DNA of 64,000 bases, taken from positions 84,215,994-84,279,993 of the forward strand of contig JARCOQ010000003.1 in the NCBI GenBank assembly GCA_029207755.1. Direction: 5' to 3'. A program made the position numbers and the translations under genes. Under the pieces are notes generated by a model. It made no database searches, was not told the origin of the DNA, and saw nothing but the letters and a program-made list of their open reading frames with translations. Shown here piece after piece: positions 48,341 to 60,500 of this stretch (its first letter is position 1; each line of letters begins with the position of its first letter). Source of the DNA: Chamaea fasciata. Lineage: Eukaryota; Chordata; Aves; Passeriformes; Sylviidae.

Positions 48341-49607
48341 ATACATTACAGTATTTGAGAAAATTCAGTCTAATAAGTGAGATTTTATTTTATGTTTGAA
48401 TGGAATCAGGAATAAAATTTCAGAGTATGATCACCGTTCCTCCTTAAAAAATGATCAGAAAAGCAAGTTTCCATATTTAAAATGGAAAAGCTCATGCTTA
48501 GAAAGTTAAAACAAGCAGTTATTCGGATGGGATAGGAGTGAAATCTGCTATCTTTGCTATGTACTCCTGGAGTCTGAGGTGATGCTAGGAGACCACAACA
48601 TCAGATAAACACAGACAGACAGGGTAGCTTATATGATAACAGACATGTCAGGAAACAGAGCCAGGAACTAAAAGGCAATGCAGACAAGCCTTTGGCATTT
48701 TCAGTATGAGTACCAGCAAGAAACTTTCAGGGTACAAACACAGAGAGTTAAACTAAGGAGCTAAAAGCTACTTCCAAAGACACAAAAAGCTTTTAGCTCA
48801 CTGTACAGTCACCTAAAGACAAAGTAGGATTATAAGACTGTTGCTAAGTTCTGCCCCAGTCTTTTTTGACAATGCTTATTTTATTTGTTCACTGTTCCTA
48901 AATTTGATTAACTACTTCAGCTGGAAGAAAAGCTTTGTTTAAAGCACACAGTGTACTACAACTTACTCCTTGCTACTCAGTGTTACCATCAACAGATGAA
49001 GACAAACTGAAATAACAGATTTTAAACATACTTCTTAGCTCGAGAGAAAATTCATCTAGACAACAACTTTGTCAATTCTCGTTTCTTTTCTACACGACAC
49101 TCCCTTTGCCCCACAACTACTTGTCCTTGGAAAGAATGAACTCTGGTAGATTTTTGATATTTTCTTAAATGTAGTCAAAATTTGCGTATCTTTTGATGCT
49201 TTATAATGGTCTCCTCTGACTGTTACAGAACTCACTTTTCATTTCAATCCATCCACAGAAAACTGTTCTACATACAGACAAAAGAATGAAGTAATGACCA
49301 AAGGAGTACAGATATCATCAAGAGAGTAGACTAGAACCCTTGAGTTCTGTCAGTTCCAGGTGAAAGAGGGAAGAGAATGAAAAGGCAACTCATCAGCTGA
49401 AGCTACCTGTAACCACCTCATCTAAGAATGCAAAAGGAAACATCGTAAACCAAATTAACCAGGTATAAGACACTTCTCAGTTGGCAAAAAAAGACAGGCA
49501 AGGGGGAAAAAGTGTATGATTAAAAAGAGGAAAAGAGAGAGAAAAATACAGATTTTTTTTTTTTCCCCAATCATGGCCATGTGCATAATATACAGAAAAG
49601 TCCTTAC

Positions 49608-50479
49608 CTTTTTCACTGACACTTTCACTTTCTATCTCCACATCTTCACAGCTAGTATATTCTGGTGTTGATGCCCCTTCTTCCTCTGAGCTACTAACTG
49701 ACATCTGCCTTTTCTTTCCGCCTCTTTTTGCTCTATGAGGCTTTGGAGGGGATGGCCGCACTGATTCCGACTGGTCAGAGCTAAGGGAATCATTCCTTAG
49801 CATGGTCTCCATTTTCTCCCGCTTTGCTTTTCGCATGAGAATAGCAGAGCTAGGATCAAGGCGGCTCTGTTTTATAAAGGAATCGTGGTTCTTGTATTCT
49901 ACGTGTTCTATAGGAACTGGACTATGCCTGGGAGTTGGTGGGCTATGATTAGTTAATTGTTTAGAAACAGAAATTCTTACATCACCTGTTCTGTCTATAG
50001 AGTACGACCTCTGAGTTTCCACAAGAGATTTTCTGTCCTGAGTTCCCTGTAATTGTGAGCGTTTTCCTAATTTATTCTCAGGTACCTCCGCTTCCTCCAT
50101 TTCTGTGTGTGGCAAAGCTACATCACTGTGTCTTCTCTCGTGCCGGGCTTTAGAAACTTTGGCGTGCATGCGCATCTGCTGCTCCTCAGGGTGTGGTTTT
50201 ACAGGATATCTTGCCAGATTTGGGTCACTCCTGTAACGGGTATGATATTCATCTTCCTTCCTTTGTTTTTCATCATCAGGCACTTTGCCTTCCTCAAGTT
50301 TCTCTGGCAAGTCTGGGTAATCCTGTGACTTGCCTTTCTCCAGCCTTCTACCTTCATGCCGCTCTTTGCGCTCCCTGTCATCTGTTGGTCCTTCTTTTGG
50401 AAGTGAGGATTTTGGCACACGCTTACGCTCACTCTTTACACCTTTGCCATTCTGGTCAGAAACCAACACTGCCTTCTTC
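49608..50479 (-). CDS. RIMS1: RIMS1 large linker exon between zinc finger and PDZ
   Basis: The exon has 872 nt. Its first base completes the Arg codon begun on the previous exon and its last base begins a Gly codon. It encodes a charged, probably disordered linker with RIM1 landmarks: DQNGKGVKSERKRVPKS near the start, TRYRSDPNLARYPVK, EEQQMRMHAKVSKARHERRH, TNHSPPTPRHSP, KREKMETMLRNDSLSSDQSE, KRGGKKRQMSVSSSEEEG, and TPEYTSCEDVEIESESVSEK at the end. RRHSDVALP contains a PKA consensus Ser (codon 50125-50127) matching the RIM1 site known as Ser413 in rat. The stretch between HTEM and QRSYS differs most from the mammalian proteins I remember. The acceptor is TTTTCATTGTAG and the donor GTAAGG. Plus-strand open frames over this exon are antisense shadows. 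Confidence 0.96.
50125..50136 (-). other. PKA-type phosphorylation motif RRHS in RIM1 linker
   Basis: The minus strand encodes Arg-Arg-His-Ser within KARHERRHSDVALP. R-R-x-S is a protein kinase A consensus. The same context in mammalian RIM1 is the PKA substrate studied for presynaptic plasticity (Ser413 in rat). The sequence shows only that the motif is present, not that it is used. Confidence 0.8.
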
Positions 50480-52718
50480 CTACAATGAAAAGGAGTACAG
50501 TAACATGAAGAATTGATTGGAAAATAGAAATACTTGCACACAGTTATGGAAAACAAATTCAAAACCAGAGTAAGCTGTGGTAAAACAGAAAATACTGAAT
50601 CCATTAACACAAATTAAATCTGTTAATACTTCCATCTTAATTTTATTCTCCAATAGGAAACAACTTCCAGAGTCCACAGAAACATAAATTATGAATGGTC
50701 CAATTAATAAGTAAAATTAAAAAAAATATATATTGACATGGATAGAGATAATTTACCCACATGAGTAAGAAGACCCAGAGATATCTTTGTAGTAACTGCA
50801 GCATTATGACAGAGTACTGGAGTATGTTCTCTATTTTTCTGGCAGCAGTCATGAGAGTTACAGACTAGCCATACAATTCACTTCAAGTGCCCTGACAGCC
50901 CAGACAGCACAGATATAAATACCACCAAATGGAGTATCTACCACAATAACATTACAGAAAGAAGTAATATAGATATAAAAAAAAATGCAAACGATGATAT
51001 ATCTGGAAATTATATTTAAACTAGTTTGATTTATCTTTTTGAAACTCTAAAAATAAGTGCCCATTTCATAAGCATGTAAAGGAAAGCAAATTGATTCCTT
51101 GAGATAAATTAATGGCGTTCCTTTCTCCAGTAATAAGAGGAGGAGAAGTTCATTTCTCTATGCAGACATAAGTACAAAACAATAAATAATGAGGCTGCAT
51201 GAACTTTGTTTTTTCTCTTTCATATTCTGCTTTGGGAAAATAAGCAAGCCAAATAATCATAAAATTCCCATATGATAGGTATTTTTATTTCTCTCATCAT
51301 TCCAGTCGCCCTTTCATTTAGCAGTTCACATGCGAATCCATTGATTTTGAAGAAGGATGAACCCAGTTATACAGTGTATTGGAGAAGAATGCACACTGGG
51401 ACAAAGCCACTATTACTTTGCTTTGTGGCACTGAATCTTCCCTTCCACAACTGACACATCTTTGGATTACATATCAAAGACTCTCACAAAGAACAAAGCT
51501 GGACATCAGCCACATTAAGCTACACATTAAGTCTCTTCCCCCCCCCCCCCCCCCCCCCGTCTCCTGTTCCTCCTGAGTTTTTCGACTATTAATGGAACCT
51601 GAGCTTACTATAGATGATCTTCAATCAGAATGCTTGGAAATTACTGTAACAAGTAAAGAACACTAATTTTGTACAACTAATATGAACATCTCACTTTTGG
51701 GCAGCAAAGCAGAAATGTAAAGTGTTTTGCTGCCCTGAAAGTTACAACTGCTCTGGAGGCCTTCCCTGTGCTGGGGGACAAAAGTCACCAGAATTAGAGG
51801 AGGGCATCATGTGTTCATTTACACAATACATATACATAACATTAACCTGAATTTGATACAGTTAAACCCAGACAGATCTCACCCACACAGTAAGTTACTA
51901 GCCACTGCTCATCATCCATTTTAAGTTCCAAAAGCTAGGGGTAAAGAAATCATCAACCATTCTGGCCCGAATCTGGAGAATCTTCTATGGCAGACTCCTG
52001 TTTTGTTGTCACAGGCTCCCTCCTCAATGCTCTGCCATCTGCCAGGCAGCAGCCAAAAGAACAACAACTGCTTCATAGCATTAGCCTCTCCTGATTTGCT
52101 ACTCCTCAACCCATTCACCACATGGAATGCAGCTCAGGAATTACTTCATTTACACACTTAAAAAAGTTTGCTTCTGGTTGCTTTATTCTTGCAAACAACT
52201 TGTTCTGAATTCAAGATGGTACTACTCCTGTTCTACACGAATGTTAACTTTGCACATGTAAACAAGGTCTTTTAACTGTATTATTTTTAACAATAAATTT
52301 GGAAATATCATTGATGAAGAGATAAAACATAAGGTTATCTGAAAGAATTCCACAGGGTGTGTTTTTCGATTGCTTAGGTATGGCTTTTTCAGGAGAGTGT
52401 TGCTTTGAAAGTTAGAGAAAGCTAGTCTTGCTCTTTGTCTAATAACTTTAAAATACCAGTCAAATTTAATATTTAAAAGTAACCTACAATTCTATATTAA
52501 AAGTGTACACCAAATGCATTAAAGTATATGGGAATATCCATAAAATACATTTTTTTCTCCTCAGACCAAGATAGACAATGTATTTGCTAGCAAAGATTTA
52601 TCCTTCCCTGGTCAGCAAAATCAATTTACTCTTTGTTTTTGCACAGTAGTAAACATACTGAAGGCCCAGCTGAGCTAGCATTTATAATTGTAGGCTCTAT
52701 CTAGACAGAAAGCATTAC
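50480..52718 (-). other. RIMS1 intron, 2239 bp
   Basis: Intron between the zinc-finger exon and the large linker exon. It is bounded by GTAATG (donor) and TTGTAG (acceptor). It is AT-rich with no recognisable exon or gene. Its main feature is a run of 21 C on the plus strand at 51538-51558, which is 21 G in the pre-mRNA. Confidence 0.85.
51538..51558 (+). repeat. Poly-C run, 21 nt (G21 in pre-mRNA)
   Basis: Twenty-one C on the plus strand within the 2239-bp intron between the zinc-finger and linker exons. The RIMS1 transcript therefore carries 21 consecutive G, the longest G run in the pre-mRNA here. Confidence 0.95.
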
Positions 52719-53059
52719 CTCTCTTTTGGAGGTTCACTTCTAGACCTTGAGGCTTGCTTTTGGTCTGGGCCCATAGCCGGCTGCGACACTTCTGCTCCTT
52801 TCCTACGGTCAGGTTGCACACTGGAAGAAGAGATTTCCTGTGCCGAGGCAGCTGCTGTACTTAAGGGAGTCTGTGACCTCGATCGCTCCTGAAGCCTTGC
52901 TTTCTTTTCTCTCGGTGCATCCGAGCTGGCGCCGGTTGCCGTATCACTCAGCGTCCCGTCCTGACTGGGCGAGGGCTGTGGTCCGCTTCCAAAAAACCAC
53001 GCTCCAGATTTCGTTAGGATTTCTTGCTGCTTTCGACATAAATTGCATACCCACATAAC
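52719..53059 (-). CDS. RIMS1: RIMS1 exon: end of zinc finger and start of linker
   Basis: The exon has 341 nt, enters in phase 0 and leaves with two bases (AG) of a split Arg codon. It starts VMWVCNLC, which supplies the last Cys pair of the FYVE-like zinc finger; the earlier Cys residues must be on an upstream exon outside the window. KQQEILTKSGAWFFGSGP follows, then a Ser/Arg/Gln-rich stretch ending SRSRSEPPKER. In RIM1 the zinc finger binds the Munc13 C2A domain and the helices around it bind Rab3-GTP. The acceptor reads CTAG at 53060-53063. The donor is GTAATG, weaker than the usual GTAAGT, and an in-frame TAA overlaps it, so intron retention would truncate the protein at once. The exon is richer in GC and CpG than the introns around it. 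Confidence 0.95.
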
Positions 53060-53356
53060 CTAGTTGAAGACAACAAGAAGAGTCAGTGCAGCCACCTCCC
53101 AGAGCCTGGAATGCATGCTCACTACTGCAGAGCAGGTACGACCTCTGGCTCTCTGAGCTAGTGAGGCTGGTGCTCATGACAGGACCCAGAACATGCTTCT
53201 CCACCGGCTAGAGCCAAGCATCCTACAGGCACATGCTATGCGAGCTTCTCCAAAACGTGTTGTCAATATACATCCGTCCTACCTGTGGCAATCCTCCCTC
53301 AGGCCAGCCCTAGTTCTCCTCTGAACAGACACCGACAACATGGCCAGGGCTTGTTT

Positions 53357-53369
53357 GGGGGGGGGGGGG
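53357..53369 (+). repeat. Poly-G run, 13 nt, with nearby G runs
   Basis: Thirteen G, followed within 30 bp by GGGGGTGGGTTGGG. It lies about 300 bp upstream of the zinc-finger exon in transcript direction and is C-rich in the pre-mRNA. Confidence 0.9.
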
Positions 53370-54498
53370 TGATGCAGAGGGGGTGGGTTGGGTTCTTTCC
53401 ACCAGAGGGGATCGCTGTCAGGACAGACAAGCCCACCAGACTGTAAACAGGACTTGTACCTCAGGGGGCAGTGTCCTGCCCAGCTAACTCCCAGTTTCTG
53501 TGGTCACAGAAAATTGACACACTATTTTCTTGTGATTAAATTTTCTCACATTAAGTAACACCACATTATCCTGCAAATAGATTCATTATGCACCATAAAT
53601 GATTTTAGCTACACCTACTGCAACTACTTAGAGGTGTAAAGTAAAGCCTTAAGAAATCTACTAACAGAAAACTAAATATACCAATGAAAAGAATGCAAAA
53701 CTACCATATTTTTTACTACTTGCAAATTATCATCATTATCTCTTTGAGTTATAGCTGCAAATAATAAATTAAAAAATTTGTCCCTGTAAATCACAGTTAA
53801 GCAGTGTGCATAGAATGTGGTGCCTAGGGTTCTTCTGGTTTTTTTTTAATTTTTTAAAATTTTTTTTTAAATTTAATTCCTTACACACAAATATACAGGA
53901 GCACACACATTAAAGCAAGACTATCTTCCTAGCCTGTATACTGTAGAGACAGTCTTATGTACAGGAGCAACTCACCAGTGAAAAATAAATGGTTAATCAA
54001 GACTAAAGTATGTGAAAATTTAAGAAAAAATTGAGACAAAGAAAAAAGCAGTTTTCAGAAAGAAGAAAAACTAGGCAAAATGCATGAATAGAAGGACATA
54101 GAAGAGGGAGGATTTTTATCAGAAATAAAAATGAAGTTGAGAGGAAACAAAGCTGATTATTATTAAGGAAAATGGTAAAGAAAAACTGTTAATTTAATAT
54201 GGAAAGTATATAGGAATGGGTAAAATTGCAGTGAGGCTACGAAGGATGACAAAGGTTGGAAGGAAAAATATGCTTGAATTATTTTGTGTAAACACAGGAA
54301 TGATGTAACAGTCACAAAATTATACAGCACTTAAAATAAAAAAGAAAAGGAAGAAAAAACTTCATGGAAGAAATTGAAACAGAACAAACTTCTGCTACTG
54401 AGCTCTTTTAGTCTCTGGCCTGTGAAGGTAGTGGCTGACAAGGCACAATGAAAACTTAAGTGATTTTAAATATTTAAAATAATTAACATTTATTCATA

Positions 54499-54542
54499 AC
54501 ACTCTAGAATATCTTTTAAAACACTCTAGACTATCTTTTTAG
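54499..54542 (+). repeat. Tandem duplication, 22 bp x 2
   Basis: ACACTCTAGAATATCTTTTA(AA) is followed by ACACTCTAGACTATCTTTTT(AG), with three mismatches. It is a small intronic duplication. Confidence 0.85.
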
Positions 54543-57500
54543 GTCTGAAAACTACATCAGAAATTCCAAGTGCATTTCTTCACTGTTTGACCAAGCCACA
54601 CAGAGAAGACATCCAACTCTTTACCCTCTGTCAGGACTGTTGATTTTATCAAAAGATGACTGTTATTTTTCTTCTATTTAAGAAAGATAATAAACTATCT
54701 ACTAATACATTAATTAAAAAAGACCCAACCTTAATCAAAAGCTACAGTTTTTCCAGCAGGGGCATAAACATATATCATGATGAAAACAAATAACACTCAG
54801 TAGGATAACAGAAACAGCAACTTAGACAGAGATAAATAGTAGACCTATTAAAAAAAAAAAAAAGCCCTTTATTCCAAAACATGTAATTTATTCCATCTAG
54901 TAAAACTCGAAAACCAGCAATTCAGTTTATTAGACTCCCTATTCTAAATAGAACAGACTTTTAGTCTATCAGATTATTATTACAGATATTCAAAAAACCA
55001 GCAAGACTCAAAGGAAAAAAGCTACATTTTAAAATGCTTTTATAGGATCTTCCACAGCTGTTAGCTCATTAGACAGCAAGTGTGCATGCAAATGTGTCTG
55101 TGTATAGAATGTATGTCAGTGCTATAAACCAAAGTCAGTAACAAAGAATGTCATTACCTGTATTTTATCAGTTTCCAAGGAACATTAAAAAAGTGTTAAT
55201 AAAAAAAATTAATAAACTGAAGTTTGTTTAAAGGATAAGGATAAGAAATACTAAAGTAAAAGCAAAATATCCCAATTAAATTGCATACATATGTATGTAT
55301 GTAACATACTTCCTTTACAACTTAATATATTCAATAATTTTAAATATGTATAAATTATGTAACAAACTTCAAGAAAATACTGTTAATTTACATGATCACC
55401 TTTGATACTTTAATTAATTTAATGCAAAATATTATGAGATACAAACAAGAATAGCTACTGCACAAAGAGACTCCGAAAAATACAGAATACTGAAAGAAGA
55501 AATACTAGACAAGCAAATACAAACCCATTTTCGTACAGCTATTTTTAAACTCTGCATCTTGGACACAATACATACCAATCACCACAGATTATGCATGTAG
55601 GAAATCTGTATTATACTCACATAGAAGCTATACTACCATCCCTGTTTAAAAATCTCTTCAGGAATTAAAAAATGCTACAGTTGCCTTGAGATCAATTTGA
55701 TCCAAAAGGAAAAAAAAAAAAAGTTCTTCTTTAAGAGGAAAAAAAAAATCAAAAATTGAGGTGACAGGAGAGTTTCAGTGGCAAAACTGTATATTGAAAA
55801 ACATTTTTAGAGAAGTATGTGGAGCAAGCAATTTAGCAGCATGCAGGAACTATATCCTGATTGAATATACTGGGACGTGGTCCAAACTAATCTAAACTAA
55901 AGCAGGTCTGTGTAATAACTTATCTTAACAATCCACAGATGTTAGGCAACCAAACAAATGCTCTGATGAAGGATTACAGTTCTCTAATGTGGCTTCTGGA
56001 CCTCCACGCGATGCATCAGTAAAATGAAGAATGATAGACAATTTTACTCTACCCTGACACTTCAAAATGAGTTTCTGTTTACTCTCCTCTGGACAGTGAG
56101 CTCTGATGAAGTGCTACATTAAGTCGTTCAAGACATCCAGAGTCTGGTTTTTGTTTCTGGGTTTGTTTCTGGTTTATTGCATCCTTGCACATGTCAATGC
56201 AATTTCACACGTGAAGCTATTAAAAAGAACCAGTAAAAGAGTGTTCTTCATTCAAAGCGTTCATATGCATGGCTCTGGGAAAAGTGCATTTTCACAGCAT
56301 AGCAAACGGTTCTGGGCTTTACTGCTACATAACAAGAAAGACCAGTGGCACACACAGGACTCAGCACAGGTGGGTCAACAGTTCCCACACAGATTCATGT
56401 GGAAACTTCACAGGCTGCGTGAAAACATGCTAGAAGGATCCCATGCTTGCCTTCATGTGGAATACAGAGTATTTCATTAACAGAAAAAAATATTCCTCAA
56501 ACTTACTCTTACAGGTACGGCTGAATGTGATCCGCAATGAGGAGGAACAGTATTCCTGTACTAACACAACATGAAATTCCAACTTGAAAGAGCCCATAGT
56601 AAGTAATATATATATATAGCTAAACACACAGAAAAAGCATTTGCAGTTACAAAAATAGGAACAATTCTACATAATTACGTATTTAAAACCTGCATTTTAG
56701 AATGCAGAAAAAAGGCTTTTTTTCAAATTCCAATTTGGAAACTTCCAAACATGCACTGGGAGGCTAAAGTCACATTGTGGGGGGCACAAAAGTTATACCA
56801 AATGTATGTGACACATGCCAGGCAAAAATCAGACTGACATCAGAGCAAGTTCCCCAAATCCTTCACCCAAGCCTGGATTCTGAGGAGGGTCCATAAGGAG
56901 CACACTCTTTTATGCTTCCTGAGTTTAGAAATTGAAATTCCACAGTTAGGATGACTCCCATGGATCCTGCTTCATCCCTTTGCAGCAGATTACGTAACAA
57001 GCGTGCTAATAGAGCAGGCCACATGCTATTCCCTACTGAACCTTCACACTATCTGAATTCTTTCCCTTCTGAAGGGTGTACCCACAAAATTTTTTCAGGT
57101 TATTGATTTAATTTACATTCCTTCTACACGCTTTTGGAAGACACTAGTTATTTCAGACAGATCTAATTAGGCAGACCCTCCTCACTGCCTGAGGCACCAT
57201 TAACTTCAGCAGAGCTCTGCCATCGCTCTACAAGTCATCTCATGAAAGTCAAAGAGAAGAAACAATCACAATTAGCTCCTGCAAAATTTTCATTCACAAA
57301 ATTAAGTTAGACTATGCATCACTTAATGTTTCTGAGATAACAAAAAAACATGCAGCAAGCACTGAAATTATTATACAGCATTGCACTTATCTCTTCTGCT
57401 ATATCAAAATGATTTCTGTAATAAAACCTAGCTAAAATGTCATGATTGCTTCACTCCATTAGAATATAAATAAATAAAGCTGAAAATCTACTTGAATACT

Positions 57501-60500
57501 TACATTAGTCTAAAATCTTAATAAATAAGCAACTCTGCCTCTCTAATGAAAGTGTGCTCGTGACTCCAAGTTTCCATTAAATATATTTTTCAAAATGTAC
57601 AGACAGCTGGGTGCATCCAATAGCTCCTGCTCAGCAAAAGCGAAGATCTTCTCCCCAGCTCCCTTCTCTCTTATTCTCTTTTCTTCCTATCTGGGTTTGT
57701 TCTCTCCCTTTCTTGCTCACAGGAAGGTTCCCTGTGCCACATACTCACTTGTATACTGTTCCTTGGCGGTCAGATTCTCCCAGGAGCCACTTGTATTTAG
57801 AAATATTGGAAAAATTTATCTATATTTTCTTAAACTGGTTTTGTTCTCTGTCACATCTATTTTTTCATGGAGGGAATGATGAGTAGTGAGATCATGTGAC
57901 CAGAAACAGAGGCAAATGGGGATAAGGGTATGGTTTTGCCTACAGCACTGTCTCAGTAACTCCCAGTAAATTACGTCTTGAAATGACACCAGTACTGGCA
58001 CAGTAGACTCACAGAGAAACATTTTTGAGCACTGAAGCCAAATGACACAAAATAATCAGTATTTTTGCTAGGATCTCTGCTCTACTTCAAAGCAAGGTGA
58101 CTCCAAACTGGGTGCTTCCTGGAGGTGCACCAAAGAATACTTCAACTCCCCACCTTCCAGGAAAAGTTGATAAGAAAATGCTAAAGGCAGAAGACCAAGG
58201 GTGTTTCAAGTAGCGTAGTGTCAGTTTACTCACACTGATACTCTAAAACTGAGGAATAGTCCCAGGTTATGTTTAATTTACTAGTAAAGAAGTAGCTGAG
58301 AAGTCTAGTTTCTGATTTTTCTAAAGCCTCTCCACTAGACTGAAAGGTTCAACACGTCCATGCAGTTCTCTGCTGCCCACCTCTCCAACCAGGGAGAGGA
58401 CCACTTTGCCCATGCTGATGGTCATCAGAAATACAAGGCTCAGCCATTTCGGGACAGTGAAAATAAAGCCATTTTAATTTAATACTCTCTGTTATTCCAT
58501 TCCTATGGAATCTGCCTCTTCCAGAGCAGTTTTTCATCAGAACTTAGGTTTTCAGCTAGATATTTTTATTCCAGTTTGGCAAGAAAAAGAAGATTTTGCA
58601 GACTACTGATTGGGTTCTTCCCTGTTTTCTGCCTGCACCCTACAATAATGTGCTACCCCACTGGACAAATGCAATCAAATTTTGCACAGGCATTTCCAGG
58701 TGATTATATTCTTAAAAGCTACATAAAACATGCAGTTTTATAAAAGACATATAAATATTTCATTACTGCAATCCTTGTCAACACAGAATCGACGAGGCAA
58801 TTCAACCACAGGACATGTTCATAGCAAATGAGGCTGCTCACAGAACCACCTGTTGCCTTAAAGCCTGTGGTGCCATTTACAAGCTTGACTGAGAGCTTCC
58901 AGGAGGGATGTTTAGAAGACTGCCTTACCAGAATTTTCCACTTGCACAAGAGACTGCACCTCCTGCTCTTTTTCTGCTCCCCTGGGATGCTACATTCTCA
59001 AATGAGATTCTATGTGTACAAACAAGGATTCAAATAAGATGCCTCAACTGTTCCTGTCTACCCTGAAATGACTCTAGGCATAGCAGGTATTTAGGTCTCC
59101 AGCCAAAGAGAGTCCACTCACTTTCACATAGAAACAGTGAAATAAAATAAAATCCTATGTCTACTGATAGCCTAGCGCCTTTAGCTGTAAGCCAGCATAT
59201 CCCACCTCGCTGCCACAGGAGTTAGGTCCCATGTGCCAACCATATGTATGCATCTTATGTACACAGGGCATGAAAAATGGCATCAGGTGCCTACTTTTAG
59301 GCAACTGAGCACACAGTTCATGTACTAGCCCTAATCATGCTCCTGGCCTAGATTCCTAAATCCACAGCTAAAAAACTTCCTATAGGAGGGGGAAAAGATG
59401 CAGTGGAGCAGTCATTCAAGGAGTTAACACCAAAAAGGCATTTCATGCTAGTTTTGTTGCCACTGCTGTTAGCAACTGTCTTACTAGTCACTTTAAAATT
59501 AAAAAGGGAAAGAAAAAACACCTGATTTTCTTCACATGCACTTCTGCCAAAATCGCTCAGCTACTGCTGCCAATCTTTCAGAGTTGACAACAACTTCCAC
59601 AAAAAATTAAACATTATCTAGAGTAATCCTGCAGCAAACAGAGTGTTGGAACTCAGACACTTAGGCAACTCTAAAGTAACAATATGAAATATCATCTCTA
59701 AAACAGCACACAGCCACGTTCCAGACACATGTACTTCTCTGAGAATATCTTTGGAGTTCAAGGAAGAAAGCAGAATCATAAGTGGTGAAGGCAGCAGTGT
59801 CTAAAAATTCACAACAGCGCATTTACATACAGTAATTTAAATATTCTTCTCCTGCAAGTTCTTTTCTAAATCTGCTAACAAAGAAATTAGGTAACACGTG
59901 CTACTAAAAAAATACTACCAAAACTGCATTATCATAATTACAGCTGTGATCTTCTAAAGCAAGACTATAGCTTCAGTCTCTTTCCTCATAGATTAGATTC
60001 TTTTTCAACTTTATTTCTCTTTCCTGAATTTCCTTCAGTTTTTGTAACATAGTAGCCATGTAGCTAGTAGCTACATAGTAGCTAGTCACATTTTCTATAA
60101 CATCAATCTCCATTCTTCCCAGACCATTAAGTTACCCTAGGAATTATTATCTCACGGCTAATTTTTGTGTGTTCTTCTAACCTTCTTCAAAAAAACCGTA
60201 AAGAAGTTTTGCATATCTATTTGAACATTTGGCTGTCTTGATGAGCCACAGAAGCTGTACTCCTCTTAATCACTTCATGGTTCCCATACTTACAGATACA
60301 CATAGAACACAAATATTTTTTTTACATTACAGAAATCTGACGAAATAAGGTAAATGGCATGAAACAGCTTTACAATCAGGACTGGCATAACGTTTTAGTT
60401 GCTATTCATAAAACAGAGACAACTCTGTTTATCCACTTCTATATTTACAAACAGCAGTAAAAATACAGAAATGCTCAGAACCAGGCTGTCTTTAATCATG

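Larger units (their letters stand above)
18679..49607 (-). other. RIMS1 giant intron, 30.9 kb
   Basis: This intron separates the linker exon from the 68-nt exon coding DLDYYW. I find no further RIMS1 exon in it, although a very small or unfamiliar alternative exon could be missed. It contains four CR1 fragments (22362-23850, 33885-34300, 39867-40138, 48186-48340), a (TA)19 microsatellite, T25 and G19 runs, G/T-only and A/C-only tracts, a pyrimidine-rich stretch at about 20050-20500, a 36-bp palindrome at 43114, and a coding-like segment at 18930-19395. Other open frames, up to 121 codons, show no recognisable domain. Confidence 0.85.

Noticed and set aside
50107..50516. Plus-strand frames of 73 and 107 codons
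   Set aside because: They are antisense shadows of the RIMS1 linker exon.
3718..53059. Gene could be RIMS2 instead of RIMS1
   Set aside because: Motifs that differ between the paralogues (DLDYYWLDPATWHS, NKRTTMPKESG, MTELGRLGAF, NGKPLPGATNEE, VKLWYDKVGHQ, VWDQPRVQEEESEF, VVPP) all agree with RIM1 and not with RIM2.
60062..60080. Inverted repeat ATGTAGCTA-G-TAGCTACAT
   Set aside because: It is only 9 bp per arm, within a patch of repeated GTAGCTA words. This is likely slippage.
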